Under the pieces are notes generated by a model. It saw nothing but the letters and a program-made list of their open reading frames with translations. It did not search any database and had not been told where the DNA came from. Below, one piece after another: positions 49,608-58,062 of a stretch of DNA of 64,000 bases (within the stretch, counting starts at the first letter, position 1; each line of letters starts with the position of its first letter). The stretch comes from Actinopolyspora mortivallis DSM 44261. Its GTDB lineage: Bacteria; Actinomycetota; Actinomycetes; Mycobacteriales; Pseudonocardiaceae. The stretch lies in the NCBI RefSeq assembly GCF_000384035.1, contig NZ_KB913024.1, positions 2,618-66,617 of the forward strand. The letters are read 5' to 3'. The position numbers and the translations under genes were made by a program.

Positions 49608-50867
49608 GTGTCGGATCTCTCGGGGACGGAACTCCTCCGGCAGCGCTCCCTGCGGCGGATGAAGGGGGTGGCCACCGGGCTGTTCCTGCTGGTGGCGGTG
49701 ATCTACGCGCTCACCCGCTGGTGGGAGAGCGAGGGAGCGCCGTGGTGGGTCGGCTACGTCAACGCCGCCTCCGAGGCCGGGATGGTCGGCGCGCTCGCGG
49801 ACTGGTTCGCGGTGACCGCCCTGTTCCGCAGACCGCTGGGGCTGCCGATCCCGCACACCGCGATCATCCCCACGCGCAAGAACCTGCTCGGTCGGAGCCT
49901 GGGGGACTTCGTGGGCGGCAACTTCCTCTCCGAGAGCGTGGTGACGGACAAACTGGACCGCGCGCAACCGGCCCGCCGCGCCGGGGAGTGGCTGGCGGTG
50001 CCGGACAACGCGGAGCGGGCCGCAGGCGAGCTGGCCACCCTGGCCCGGGGCGCGGTGCGGGTGCTGCGGGACGAGGACGTCCGCCGGGTGCTGGAGCAGG
50101 TGCTCGTGCGGCGGGTGGTGGACCGCCCGTGGGGGCCGCCGTTGGGGCGCGTGCTCGGGCGGCTCTTCGAGGACGGTTCCCACCACGGACTGGTCGACCT
50201 GGTGTGCGACCGCGCCTACGACTGGGTGCGGGACAACCGCGAGACCGTCTCGCGGGTGGTCGGGCAGCGGGCCCCGTCGTGGTCGCCGAGGTTCTTCGAC
50301 TCGATCGTGGCGGACCGGGTCTACAGCGAGCTGCTGTCCTTCGCCTGGGCGGTGCGCACCGACCCCGAGCACCGGATGCGGGCGGCGGTGGACCGTTTCC
50401 TGGTCGAGTTCGCCCGGGACCTGCGGGAGGACCCGCGCACCATGGAACGGGTCGATCGGGTCAAGTACCAGGTGTTGGAGCACCCCGAGGTGCGGGAGCT
50501 GATCGGGTCCGCCTGGACCACGGCCAAGGACATGTTCCTGGAGGCCGCCGAGGACCCCTCCAGCGAGTTGCGGCACCGCGTGCGCGAGGGGCTGCGGTCG
50601 CTGGGCGGACGGCTCGTGTCCGAGCCGGAGCTGCGCGAGAAGGTGGACGGCTGGCTGCGGGAGACCGCCCGCCACGTGGTCACGCACTACCGCGCGGAAC
50701 TGGTCACGCTGATCACCGACACGGTCGAACGCTGGGACGCCGCCGAGACCTCCCGGAAGATCGAACTGCACGTGGGGCGCGACCTACAGTTCATCCGGAT
50801 CAACGGCACGGTGGTCGGTGCGCTCGCCGGGCTGGCCATCCACGTCGTCACGCACCTGGTGTCGTGA
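49608..50867 (+). CDS. DUF445 membrane protein
   Basis: A 419-residue DUF445 (YjiN-like) protein. An N-terminal hydrophobic segment (GVATGLFLLVAVIYALTRWW), the hallmark GWVGYVNAASEAGMVGALADWFAVTALFRRPLGLPIPHTAII pattern (seen here in short runs such as GALADWFAVTALFRRPLGLP and IIPTRKNLLGRSLGDFVGGN), long helical middle, and a C-terminal helix IRINGTVVGALAGLAIHVVT. GTG 49608 is used; the ribosome site is weak. Function unknown. Confidence 0.85.
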   Translation: MSDLSGTELLRQRSLRRMKGVATGLFLLVAVIYALTRWWESEGAPWWVGYVNAASEAGMVGALADWFAVTALFRRPLGLPIPHTAIIPTRKNLLGRSLGDFVGGNFLSESVVTDKLDRAQPARRAGEWLAVPDNAERAAGELATLARGAVRVLRDEDVRRVLEQVLVRRVVDRPWGPPLGRVLGRLFEDGSHHGLVDLVCDRAYDWVRDNRETVSRVVGQRAPSWSPRFFDSIVADRVYSELLSFAWAVRTDPEHRMRAAVDRFLVEFARDLREDPRTMERVDRVKYQVLEHPEVRELIGSAWTTAKDMFLEAAEDPSSELRHRVREGLRSLGGRLVSEPELREKVDGWLRETARHVVTHYRAELVTLITDTVERWDAAETSRKIELHVGRDLQFIRINGTVVGALAGLAIHVVTHLVS

Positions 50868-50907
50868 ACGGCCGGGGCGGCCGTTCACGACGACACACCG
50901 TCCGGCC

Positions 50908-51462
50908 TCAGTGGGCGGTGTGCCTTTCGCGCCAGGAACGCGCCTTCTCCCTGTTTCCGCAGACCCGCATCGAACACCAGGTGCGCGAGCGGTTTCTGGA
51001 TCTGTCGTAGAAGGCCCACAGACAGTTCGTCGCGGGGCAGATCTTGATGCGGTGCCACCGGCCGGTGATCACGATGCGGGAGGCCGCGGCCAACACGACT
51101 CCGAGCGCGTCGGTTCCGGAGGTCACCGGCACCCCGTCCTCCAGACGGACGTGCACCGGCCATTGGGCGGTGCCGTGGGGGGTGGTGTCCGGTGCCACCG
51201 GGTCACAGCTGATCGACATGCGCATGAGGTCGCGGATCTCGCGTGCGGCTGTCGTGTCCACGGAAGCCTGGCCGGTGTGTTCCAGGCACCACAGTCGCCA
51301 TTGTTCCGGGTCCCGGAGCACGTCCGTGCCCGTTTCGGCGTCGGTGGTGTTGAGGAACGCCAGCAGAAGGTCGATGTCCTGTTCCGTGTCGGGCCCGACG
51401 GGCTCGGACGCTGTCGCTGATAGCCCGTTCGGCGCGACGGCTGCGACGGCTTTGCTGTTCAC
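50908..51462 (-). CDS. CGNR zinc-finger / ABATE-domain regulator
   Basis: A 184-residue protein. N-terminal ABATE domain (DIDLLLAFLNTTDAETGTDV, REIRDLMRMSI) and a C-terminal CGNR zinc finger: IKICPATNCLWAFYDRSRNR, RTWCSMRVCGNREKARSWRE. Such proteins are putative stress-linked transcription regulators; many are near sigma or small-molecule genes. GTG 51462 is used; no good ribosome site. The gene is divergent from the XRE gene at 51774, sharing a 311-base region. Confidence 0.85.
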   Translation of the reverse strand: MNSKAVAAVAPNGLSATASEPVGPDTEQDIDLLLAFLNTTDAETGTDVLRDPEQWRLWCLEHTGQASVDTTAAREIRDLMRMSISCDPVAPDTTPHGTAQWPVHVRLEDGVPVTSGTDALGVVLAAASRIVITGRWHRIKICPATNCLWAFYDRSRNRSRTWCSMRVCGNREKARSWRERHTAH

Positions 51463-51726
51463 ACGCCCATCGTAGGCCAGAAACGGCCTGCACCGACGAG
51501 GTTGCCCGAAAGATGGCGCGGCGCGCACGACCGGGGGAACGCCTCGGGCGGGTGGCGGGGCCCACCCGGGGTGATCCGCCGGGTCGGGTGGGTAGGCGCG
51601 TGGATCCCTCGCGGCGGTGCGGGGTTTCGGGCTCGCTTCCGGGGCCGCGCCCCCCGCGAAGGCGGCCGTTCCGGGGGTGTCGGTTCGCCGTTCCCGGCGT
51701 CGCCCGAAAGAGTGCAAACTTGGTGC

Positions 51727-51754
51727 TTGCAAAAGCTAGCGACCTTGTTAGCGT
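51727..51754 (+). promoter_or_regulatory. Putative promoter of the XRE - hbhA-like operon
   Basis: TTGCAA (51727-51732), 16 bases, TAGCGT (51749-51754), 20 bases upstream of the XRE start codon, which has GAGAGGTGG just before it. The rest of the 51463-51773 gap shows no gene. Confidence 0.4.
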
Positions 51755-51773
51755 GGAACCGAGAGGTGGAACC

Positions 51774-52226
51774 GTGGGACGTGCGGACCGTTCGGTCAAC
51801 GGCGTGGTCAACCGTGCCGTGTCCGACCTGGGAAGCTACATCAGAGCGCAGCGGGACACGGCCCAGATCTCGCTGCGTCAACTGGCCAAACGCGCCGGGG
51901 TCTCCAACCCCTACCTGAGCCAGGTGGAACGGGGGCTGCGCAAACCCAGCGCGGAGATCCTGCAGCAGATCGCCAAGGCGCTGCGGATCTCCGCCGAGAC
52001 GCTGTACGTGCGGGCCGGAATCATGGAGCACCGTCCCTCCGGACCGGTGGTCGACGCGATCCTCGCCGACACCGAGATCGACGAAAGGCAGAAGCAGACA
52101 CTGCTGGAGGTCTACGCCTCGTTCCGCCGGGACAACCGGGCCGAGGCCGCGACGATCCCCGCCGCCTCCGGCGACGGGACACCCACGGTCTCCACCACGA
52201 CGGTGCGACCCGAATCCGAGGAGTGA
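51774..52226 (+). CDS. XRE-type transcription regulator (Rv0474-like)
   Basis: A 150-residue protein. One HTH_3 domain at about 18-75 (LGSYIRAQRDTAQISLRQLA, KRAGVSNPYLSQVERGLRKP, SAEILQQIAKALRISAETLY), then a short C-terminal tail. It matches the regulator that lies before hbhA in M. tuberculosis (Rv0474), and the next genes here keep that order. GTG 51774 has GAGAGGTGG upstream. It probably controls the operon. Confidence 0.88.
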   Translation: MGRADRSVNGVVNRAVSDLGSYIRAQRDTAQISLRQLAKRAGVSNPYLSQVERGLRKPSAEILQQIAKALRISAETLYVRAGIMEHRPSGPVVDAILADTEIDERQKQTLLEVYASFRRDNRAEAATIPAASGDGTPTVSTTTVRPESEE

Positions 52227-52231
52227 TCACG

Positions 52232-52915
52232 ATGACGACCCGACAGGACGAACAGACCCGCCGGGACGACCAGGGGCGGACCGGCAACGGCGCGGGCCGG
52301 ACCGCCGAGAGTCTCTACCACCAGGCCAGAACGCCCCTGCTGGCCGCGCTGGGAGCGGGCGACATCGCCGCCCACGCCGTGATGGAGACCGCGCAGCGGG
52401 TCCGGGACCAGATCACCGAGTACGCCGGCTCGGCGCGCGGGCAGGGAAGCGGACAGCACCTCGACCTGGGTGAACTCCGCGAGCGGCTGCGTGCCGGACA
52501 GCTGCGCGAGCTGCTCGACCACTACCGGGACTCGGCGGTGCGGTTCTACGGCTACTGCGGGCAGCGCGGCGAGCGGACCCTGGAGCGGCTGCGCAACCAG
52601 CCCGGCGTGCGGCGCGCCGAGGACCAGGTCGGGCAGGCCCAGCACCGAGTCGAGGAGGTCGTGGACGAGGCCAGGGAACTGGCCGACGACGTACTCGGCC
52701 GGGTGAGCACCGTGACCCGCCAGTTCGGGGAGCACGGCGGCGGTGAGTCGGGCCGGGACACCGAAGGCTCCGAGGACTCCGAGCGGGCCGAGGACTCCGC
52801 CGACGGCAGGAAGACAAGCACCTCCGGGACGAGGAAGAGCGGCTCCGGTGGCGGGCGCCGTTCCACCACGGCGAAGAAGGGAGGCTCCGGCGCCGAGGAC
52901 GACTCCGCCGAGTGA
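52232..52915 (+). CDS. hbhA: Heparin-binding hemagglutinin (HbhA)-like protein
   Basis: A 227-residue protein. The N-terminal 150 residues are helical and rich in coiled-coil-like heptads (PLLAALGAGDIAAHAVMETA, LGELRERLRAGQLRELLDHY, AQHRVEEVVDEARELADDVL). The C-terminus is acidic, then Lys/Ser/Gly/Thr-rich (GRKTSTSGTRKSGSGGGRRS, TTAKKGGSGAEDD). Mycobacterial HbhA has a lysine-rich (KKAAPAKK) adhesin tail; here the tail is less lysine-rich, so adhesin function is doubtful. ATG 52232 has GAGGAG upstream. Synteny with Rv0475 supports the name. Confidence 0.7.
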   Translation: MTTRQDEQTRRDDQGRTGNGAGRTAESLYHQARTPLLAALGAGDIAAHAVMETAQRVRDQITEYAGSARGQGSGQHLDLGELRERLRAGQLRELLDHYRDSAVRFYGYCGQRGERTLERLRNQPGVRRAEDQVGQAQHRVEEVVDEARELADDVLGRVSTVTRQFGEHGGGESGRDTEGSEDSERAEDSADGRKTSTSGTRKSGSGGGRRSTTAKKGGSGAEDDSAE

Positions 52916-53256
52916 GCCGCACCCGTGCCGGGGCCTTCGGGCTGGCGCGAGGACGTATCCTCGGGGACGTGCTACTCGCTTACGTGATCGTCACCGCGCT
53001 GTGGATCGCGGGCATCGTGGTCGGTGTGTACGCCTTCGGCCACGCCGCCATGCAGCGGGCCGACGCGTTCACCGCGGCCGACAAACTGTCCAAGCCGGCC
53101 TGGCTCGGTATCACCGGCGCGGGAGCGCTGGTGCTGATCCTCATGCGGGGCGGGCCCATGACCATCATCTGGGTCGCCGGTCTGGTCGCCGCGCTGGTCT
53201 ACATCGTCGACGTGCGCCCGAAGGTGCTCGAAGTGCAGAAGGGCAGTCCCTGGTAG
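52912..53256 (+). CDS. DUF2516 membrane protein (Rv0476-like)
   Basis: A 114-residue protein with three hydrophobic segments (VLLAYVIVTALWIAGIVVGV, WLGITGAGALVLILMRGGPM, IIWVAGLVAALVYIVDVRPK). GTG 52912 overlaps the hbhA-like stop by 4 bases. An alternative GTG at 52969 would give a shorter protein like M. tuberculosis Rv0476. Position and pattern agree with DUF2516. Confidence 0.8.
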   Translation: MSRTRAGAFGLARGRILGDVLLAYVIVTALWIAGIVVGVYAFGHAAMQRADAFTAADKLSKPAWLGITGAGALVLILMRGGPMTIIWVAGLVAALVYIVDVRPKVLEVQKGSPW

Positions 53257-54059
53257 TGCGCACCGGCACGGAGGGCACGGCGGAGTCCGACAACGTGCTG
53301 CCCTCGGGAGCCACGTGGCGGGTTCACGGCGGCGGCGAGCCCGTGACCCTGGTGACACACGGACTGGGCGCCACCGACGGTGAGGCACGCATCCCCGCCT
53401 CCGGAGTGCCCGGCACCCGGGTGGTGCTCACCCTGCCCGGGCACGGCGCCGCGGTCGACCCGCCGGACCCCGAGTACTGGGACTACGGCCGGGTGGCCGC
53501 CGACGTGCTGCGGGTCGCCGACCTGGTCGGCGCCGACCGGGCGGTCGGGGTCTCGCTGGGCGCGGGGGCGCTGACCCGGATCGCCGCCGAGCACCCGCGC
53601 CGGTTCCGGCGGCTGGCCCTGCTGCTTCCGGCCGCGATCGACCAACCCAGGAACCCGGCGGTGAGCGAGGTGTTCGACCGGCTGCTCGCCGGGGTGCGGG
53701 CGGCCGCCACGGACGAGGGAACCACCCTGCGCGAGATGGTCCGGGAGGGCCTGCCCGCCGGTGCGGCCGTGGGGCGGTACGTGGAGCAACGCACCGCCAA
53801 CCTGCTCCGGCTCGGGACCGCGTTGGAGAGGTTGCCGGAACAGGCTCCGTTGGCCGACCGTGCCGCCCTGGAGAACGTGAACTGCCCTGTCCTGGTGGTG
53901 GGGGCCACGGCCGACCCCCTGCACGACTCCGAGGTGGCCAAGCAGCTCGCCGCGACGCTGCCGCGGGGCCGCCTGGAACTGTTCGACTCCGCTGCGCCGA
54001 TGATGACCGAGCGCACGGCGCTGCGTCGGCTGCTGGGGGAGTTCCTGGCCGCCGACTGA
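53256..54059 (+). CDS. Alpha/beta hydrolase-fold protein
   Basis: A 267-residue protein. A strand-turn region LVTHGLGATDGE is the oxyanion position and GVSLGAGA is the nucleophile elbow with Ser. DPLH in VLVVGATADPLHDSEVAKQL holds the usual Asp. The catalytic His region is APMMTERTALRRLLGEFL, where a His is not seen, so the triad may be incomplete. GTG 53256 overlaps the DUF2516 stop by one base. Probable last gene of the operon. Confidence 0.75.
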   Translation: MRTGTEGTAESDNVLPSGATWRVHGGGEPVTLVTHGLGATDGEARIPASGVPGTRVVLTLPGHGAAVDPPDPEYWDYGRVAADVLRVADLVGADRAVGVSLGAGALTRIAAEHPRRFRRLALLLPAAIDQPRNPAVSEVFDRLLAGVRAAATDEGTTLREMVREGLPAGAAVGRYVEQRTANLLRLGTALERLPEQAPLADRAALENVNCPVLVVGATADPLHDSEVAKQLAATLPRGRLELFDSAAPMMTERTALRRLLGEFLAAD

Positions 54060-54123
54060 GCCCCCGGAGCTCTCGCCCGCGTGAGCCGCCCGTGGAGCGG
54101 TGGAAGCCCTCGGCGGGCCCGCC

Positions 54124-54678
54124 TCAGCCGTGCCGGGCGAGCCATCCGGCGGCGAAGCGGCACTCCTGTTCGACCAGCAGGGACAGCTGTCGGTGCAGCA
54201 GTGTCTCCGTGCCGCCCCGCATCAGAGGCAGACGCCCCCGCAGCTCGCCCCGGAGCACGAACTCGCTCCGCTCGACGGTTCCGGGGCGCCCGGTGGCCCG
54301 GTCGGGGTCCCCACGTTCCGCCTCCGGCAGGTCACGCAGCCACAGCGAGGCGGTGGCCGAGGCGGGCACGCCGCGTACCAGGGCGGCGACCTCCCCGACG
54401 ACGTGGTTCTCGTCCCGGCGGCGCCAGGTCTCGCTGCGTTCGAGAACCGTGCTCCTGTTCAGCACCGCCGCCAGCGGGGCGGGAAGGTCCGGTGCGGGGA
54501 TGCGCTGGCGGATCCGTACGTGCACGCCGTCCTCCCCGGCGTGGTGGGAGACCAGCTCGGCGAGGTCGCCCCCCAGCATCGCCAGCCGCTCCCGCAGTGG
54601 CTCCGGGTCGACGAGGGCCGCCCGGACGTGCTCGGCCGACCACGACGACGTGCTGCGGTGCTCGATGAGGCGTGTCAT
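54124..54678 (-). CDS. DUF2505 protein (Rv0481c-like)
   Basis: A 184-residue protein of the DUF2505 family (START-like, SRPBCC): IEHRSTSSWSAEHVRAALVD, GVHVRIRQRIPAPDLPAPLA, ERSETWRRRDENHVVGEVAA and LLVEQECRFAAGWLARHG. Divergent from murB with 40 bases between start codons, the same arrangement as Rv0481c and murB in M. tuberculosis. Probably binds a hydrophobic ligand. Function unknown. Confidence 0.82.
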   Translation of the reverse strand: MTRLIEHRSTSSWSAEHVRAALVDPEPLRERLAMLGGDLAELVSHHAGEDGVHVRIRQRIPAPDLPAPLAAVLNRSTVLERSETWRRRDENHVVGEVAALVRGVPASATASLWLRDLPEAERGDPDRATGRPGTVERSEFVLRGELRGRLPLMRGGTETLLHRQLSLLVEQECRFAAGWLARHG

Positions 54679-54718
54679 GCGGCGCAGGTTACCGTTGACG
54701 ACCGTGACCTCCAGTTCG

Positions 54719-55819
54719 ATGTCCGACGGCGAGGCGCTCGTACGGGCGGGCGTCCAGAACCCCGGGGCGCGTTCGCTGGCCCGGCACACCACCCTCCGGC
54801 TCGGCGGGGCGGCCACGGAGCTGGTCGTGGCCGAGACCGCCGAGGAGCTCGTCGAGCGGGTCCGCGCCGCCGACGGGGCGGGCAGACGGCTGTTGGTGCT
54901 CGGCGGCGGTTCCAACCTGGTCGTGGCCGACGAGGGGTTCGACGGCCTGGTGGTGCGGGTGGCCACCTCGGGACTGTGCTACGAGACGGGTCCGGACGGC
55001 ACCGTGTGGCTGACGGCCGAGGCCGGTGAGGACTGGGACGCCGTGGTGGCCGACACCGTGCGGCGCGGTCTGGGCGGGCTGGAGTGCCTGTCGGGCATTC
55101 CCGGATCGACCGGGGCCACCCCGGTGCAGAACGTGGGGGCCTACGGCACGGAGGTCTCGGAGCGGCTGGTCTCGGTGGACCTGCTGGACCGGGTCCGGGG
55201 CGAGGTTCGCACCGTCCCCGCAGAGGAGCTGGGGCTGCGGTACCGCGGCAGCGTGCTCAAGCACACCGACACGGCGGTGGTGCTGCGGGTGCGGCTGCGG
55301 TTGAGCGCCGACGGGCTGTCCGATCCCGTCCGTTACGGGGAGCTGGCCCGCGTACTCGGCGTGGAGGTCGGCCGACGGGTTCCCCTCGCCCGGGTGCGCG
55401 AGGCGGTCCTCGGACTGCGGCGCGGCAAGGGGATGGTGCTGGATCCGGACGACCACGACACCTGGAGCGCCGGGTCTTTCTTCACCAACCCGATCGTGGA
55501 GGCCGAACGGTGGCCCGCCGTGCGCAGCCGTATCGAACAGCGGGCGGGCGAGCGCGTCCCCGGCTACGAGGTCCCCGGCGGGGGGACGAAGCTCTCGGCG
55601 GCCTGGTTGATCGAACGGGCCGGGTTCACCAAGGGGTACCCGGGTCCCGGCGGACGTGTGGGACTGTCCACCAAGCACACCCTGGCGTTGACCAACCGGG
55701 GGACGGCGAGCACCGCCGATCTGCTCGCGCTGGCGAGTGAGGTGCGGGCCGGGGTGGCGCGGGCCTTCGGCGTGTCGCTGGAACCGGAGCCGGTTTTACT
55801 GGACTGTCTGCTCCGGTGA
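54719..55819 (+). CDS. murB: UDP-N-acetylenolpyruvoylglucosamine reductase
   Basis: A 366-residue FAD enzyme that reduces the enolpyruvyl group in peptidoglycan precursor synthesis (UDP-MurNAc), in the cytoplasm. FAD-binding motifs: RHTTLRLGGAATELVVAE, LVLGGGSNLVVADEGFDGLV. Substrate domain: GLECLSGIPGSTGATPVQNV, AYGTEVSERL, RYRGSVLKHT, WSAGSFFTNPIV, and VPGGGTKLSAAWLIERAGF. ATG 54719 is used; the ribosome site is weak. Type I MurB of normal length. Confidence 0.96.
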   Translation: MSDGEALVRAGVQNPGARSLARHTTLRLGGAATELVVAETAEELVERVRAADGAGRRLLVLGGGSNLVVADEGFDGLVVRVATSGLCYETGPDGTVWLTAEAGEDWDAVVADTVRRGLGGLECLSGIPGSTGATPVQNVGAYGTEVSERLVSVDLLDRVRGEVRTVPAEELGLRYRGSVLKHTDTAVVLRVRLRLSADGLSDPVRYGELARVLGVEVGRRVPLARVREAVLGLRRGKGMVLDPDDHDTWSAGSFFTNPIVEAERWPAVRSRIEQRAGERVPGYEVPGGGTKLSAAWLIERAGFTKGYPGPGGRVGLSTKHTLALTNRGTASTADLLALASEVRAGVARAFGVSLEPEPVLLDCLLR

Positions 55820-55897
55820 AGCCGGGTGACGACCAGAAGAGTGACTCTTCGTGACTGGTCTCTAACCCTGCGTGTTAAATGGTGGGCGGAGGCTGCC

Positions 55898-56920
55898 ATG
55901 ACAAGCGTCAGGGAAGTACGCGATCGGGCGGTGATTCGTCCGGTCAAACGCGCGGTCGAGGACCAACTGCTGGACATTCCGGGAGTTGTCGCCGTCGACA
56001 TCGGAGAGAAGCGCACAGCGGGCCGTACGACCGGCCAGCAGTCGATCGTCGTCTCCGTCGAACGCAAGGAACCCGTCGAGCTGCTCGGGGAGTCCCACCG
56101 CATCCCCGAGCACGTGCTCGGTATCCCCACCGACGTGGTGGAGGAGGCGGTGACCCTGCACCACGCCCACTACAGGTTGGACGATCCGGTTCCGCCGCTG
56201 GCTCCCGTGGAGAGCGCCACCGTGTTCGGTGGGGTCGGGATCAGTCCGCGCCGTCCGGTCACGGTGGAACCGGGCCGGGCGGAGTCCGCCAGTGACTGTC
56301 ACCGGATCGGAACCTTGGGCACCCTCGTGTTCGGATACGGGTCCACGGTGTTCACGATGGGACTGACCACCTTCGACGTGGCCTGCATGGACGACGCCTG
56401 GTCGGTCGGCGACGCGATGCTGGATCCGCAGTCCGGGCGGGAGTACGCGGACCTTTCACGGGCGGCCCTGTCCGGGAAGGTGGACGCGGCGGCGGTGACG
56501 CTCGCCGGGTCCCTGGACCGCTGCTGCCTGATCCCCGGTATCGGCTCGGTCACCGGCCAGGGAAGCGCCGAGCCCGGCGAGTTCGTGCGCAAGAGCGGAT
56601 TCGGCACGGGACTGACCAGCGCGACGGTGACGTCCACCGACGCCACCGTCCGCCTGGACCACGGCCCCGCGCTCGGTGTGCGGGTGCTGCGGGAACAGCT
56701 CAGGGTCACCTCCTCCGACGACCAGCCCTTCGTGGGAGAGGGCGACGCGGGAGCGGTGCTGGTGAACGGCGACGGTCGGGTGGTGGGACTGCACCTGGCC
56801 GGCAGCAGGGACGGAACGGTGGGCTACGCCTGCCCCATCGCCGACGTGCTGGCCGAACTCGACCTGGAACTGGCGGTGACGTTCCGCAGGCTGCGCGCGC
56901 AGGACGAGTACGTGCGCTGA
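55898..56920 (+). CDS. Trypsin-fold protein with lost catalytic residues
   Basis: A 340-residue S1-like (chymotrypsin-fold) protein. The N-terminal domain has VEDQLLDIPGVVAVDIGEKR, TTGQQSIVVSVERKEPVELL and IPEHVLGIPTDVVEEAV, a common preface to actinobacterial S1 proteins. The trypsin-like part has GTLGTLVFGYGSTVFTMGLT, where the catalytic His is expected (LTNFHV) but TTFDV is found (D160), and GEGDAGAVLVNGDGRVVGLH, where GDSG is expected but GDAG is found (A284). So His and Ser are both replaced. ATG 55898 has GGAGG upstream. Likely a non-catalytic binding protein. Confidence 0.75.
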   Translation: MTSVREVRDRAVIRPVKRAVEDQLLDIPGVVAVDIGEKRTAGRTTGQQSIVVSVERKEPVELLGESHRIPEHVLGIPTDVVEEAVTLHHAHYRLDDPVPPLAPVESATVFGGVGISPRRPVTVEPGRAESASDCHRIGTLGTLVFGYGSTVFTMGLTTFDVACMDDAWSVGDAMLDPQSGREYADLSRAALSGKVDAAAVTLAGSLDRCCLIPGIGSVTGQGSAEPGEFVRKSGFGTGLTSATVTSTDATVRLDHGPALGVRVLREQLRVTSSDDQPFVGEGDAGAVLVNGDGRVVGLHLAGSRDGTVGYACPIADVLAELDLELAVTFRRLRAQDEYVR

Positions 56921-56981
56921 GACCGGCGCCCGTGCGCGCACGACCTGGCCGGACGGGGCCCGGTCGGGGCTTCCGGCGGGC

Positions 56982-57758
56982 TCAGCGGCGGTGGGCTCGG
57001 GTGGCCGAGGCCTGGTCCCGGGGTTTGAGCACGATCTGGTCCAGGTTGACGTGCGCGGGGCGGGTGGCGGCGTAGGCGATCACGTCGGCCACGTCGTCGG
57101 CGGAGAGCGGGGTGAGTCCCCGGTAGACGGCCGCGGCCCGTTCGGTGTCCCCGCCGTAGCGGACCTCGGAGAACTCCGTTTCCACCAGTCCCGGGGCGAC
57201 CTCGGTGAAGCGCACCGGCTCGCCCAGGTGTTCACCCCGCAGGGTGCGGTGCAACGCCGCCTCGGCGTGTTTGGCGGAGGTGTAGCCCGCGCCGTTGTCG
57301 TAGACCTCCAGGGCGGCCACCGAGGTCACGGTGATGACGTGTCCGTCGCCCGAGGCGACCAGCCTGGGCAGCAGCTCCTTCGTGAGCCGCAGGGTGCCGA
57401 GCACGTTGGTTTCCCACATCCAACGCCACTCGTGCTCGTCGGCCTCGGCCACGGGGGAGCTTCCCTTGGCCCCGCCGGCGTTGTTGACGAGCACCCGGCA
57501 CCGCTGGGGGAGCTGCGCCACGAACTCCGCGACCGAGTCGGCGTCGGTGACGTCGAGCCGGGCGGCGGTGGCGTCGATCTCGGCGGCGAGTTCCCGCAGC
57601 CGTTCGACCCGCCTGGCTCCCAGGACCACGTGGAATCCCGCCGCGGCCAGGTGGCGTGCGGTCGCCGCGCCGATGCCGGAGCTGGCCCCGGTGACCACGG
57701 CCACGGCTCGTTCGGACGGGTCCGGATTCCTCGTCGTCGCTGTCGGATCGGTGCTCAC
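56982..57758 (-). CDS. Short-chain dehydrogenase/reductase
   Basis: A 258-residue SDR. It has the Rossmann VVTGASSGIGAATARHLA, NNAGGAKGSSP, catalytic Ser in ITVTSVAALE and YTSAK (Tyr/Lys), and a later VAPGLVETEFS. GTG 57758 is used. It lies in the same place as the SDR gene of the murB-mshA region (Rv0484c), although on the opposite strand to its neighbours. Substrate unknown. Confidence 0.87.
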   Translation of the reverse strand: MSTDPTATTRNPDPSERAVAVVTGASSGIGAATARHLAAAGFHVVLGARRVERLRELAAEIDATAARLDVTDADSVAEFVAQLPQRCRVLVNNAGGAKGSSPVAEADEHEWRWMWETNVLGTLRLTKELLPRLVASGDGHVITVTSVAALEVYDNGAGYTSAKHAEAALHRTLRGEHLGEPVRFTEVAPGLVETEFSEVRYGGDTERAAAVYRGLTPLSADDVADVIAYAATRPAHVNLDQIVLKPRDQASATRAHRR

Positions 57759-58062
57759 GGCCCGATTCTCGCGTACGTGCCGTCGAGGTGGCCCCGGGAG
57801 CGCGCAGATGTGATCGGTGACACTGTCCGGATCGGGCATCCTCGGCTGCTCTCGGACGTCTTCCCAGTAGAGATGAAACGCGTTCGGGGAATGCGTGGGG
57901 TCCGACTCCGGAGCCGGGCCCCACTCCCGTCGGGTCGCGGGGTCCCGGGCGACTGATCGAGTTGCTTCCCGGGAGGTTCCGGACGGAAGCTCGGCGAGGC
58001 CCCCCGAACACGCGGATCCGATTACGCAGCGGAAGTCACACACGCAACGGATCGAGGTAGGA

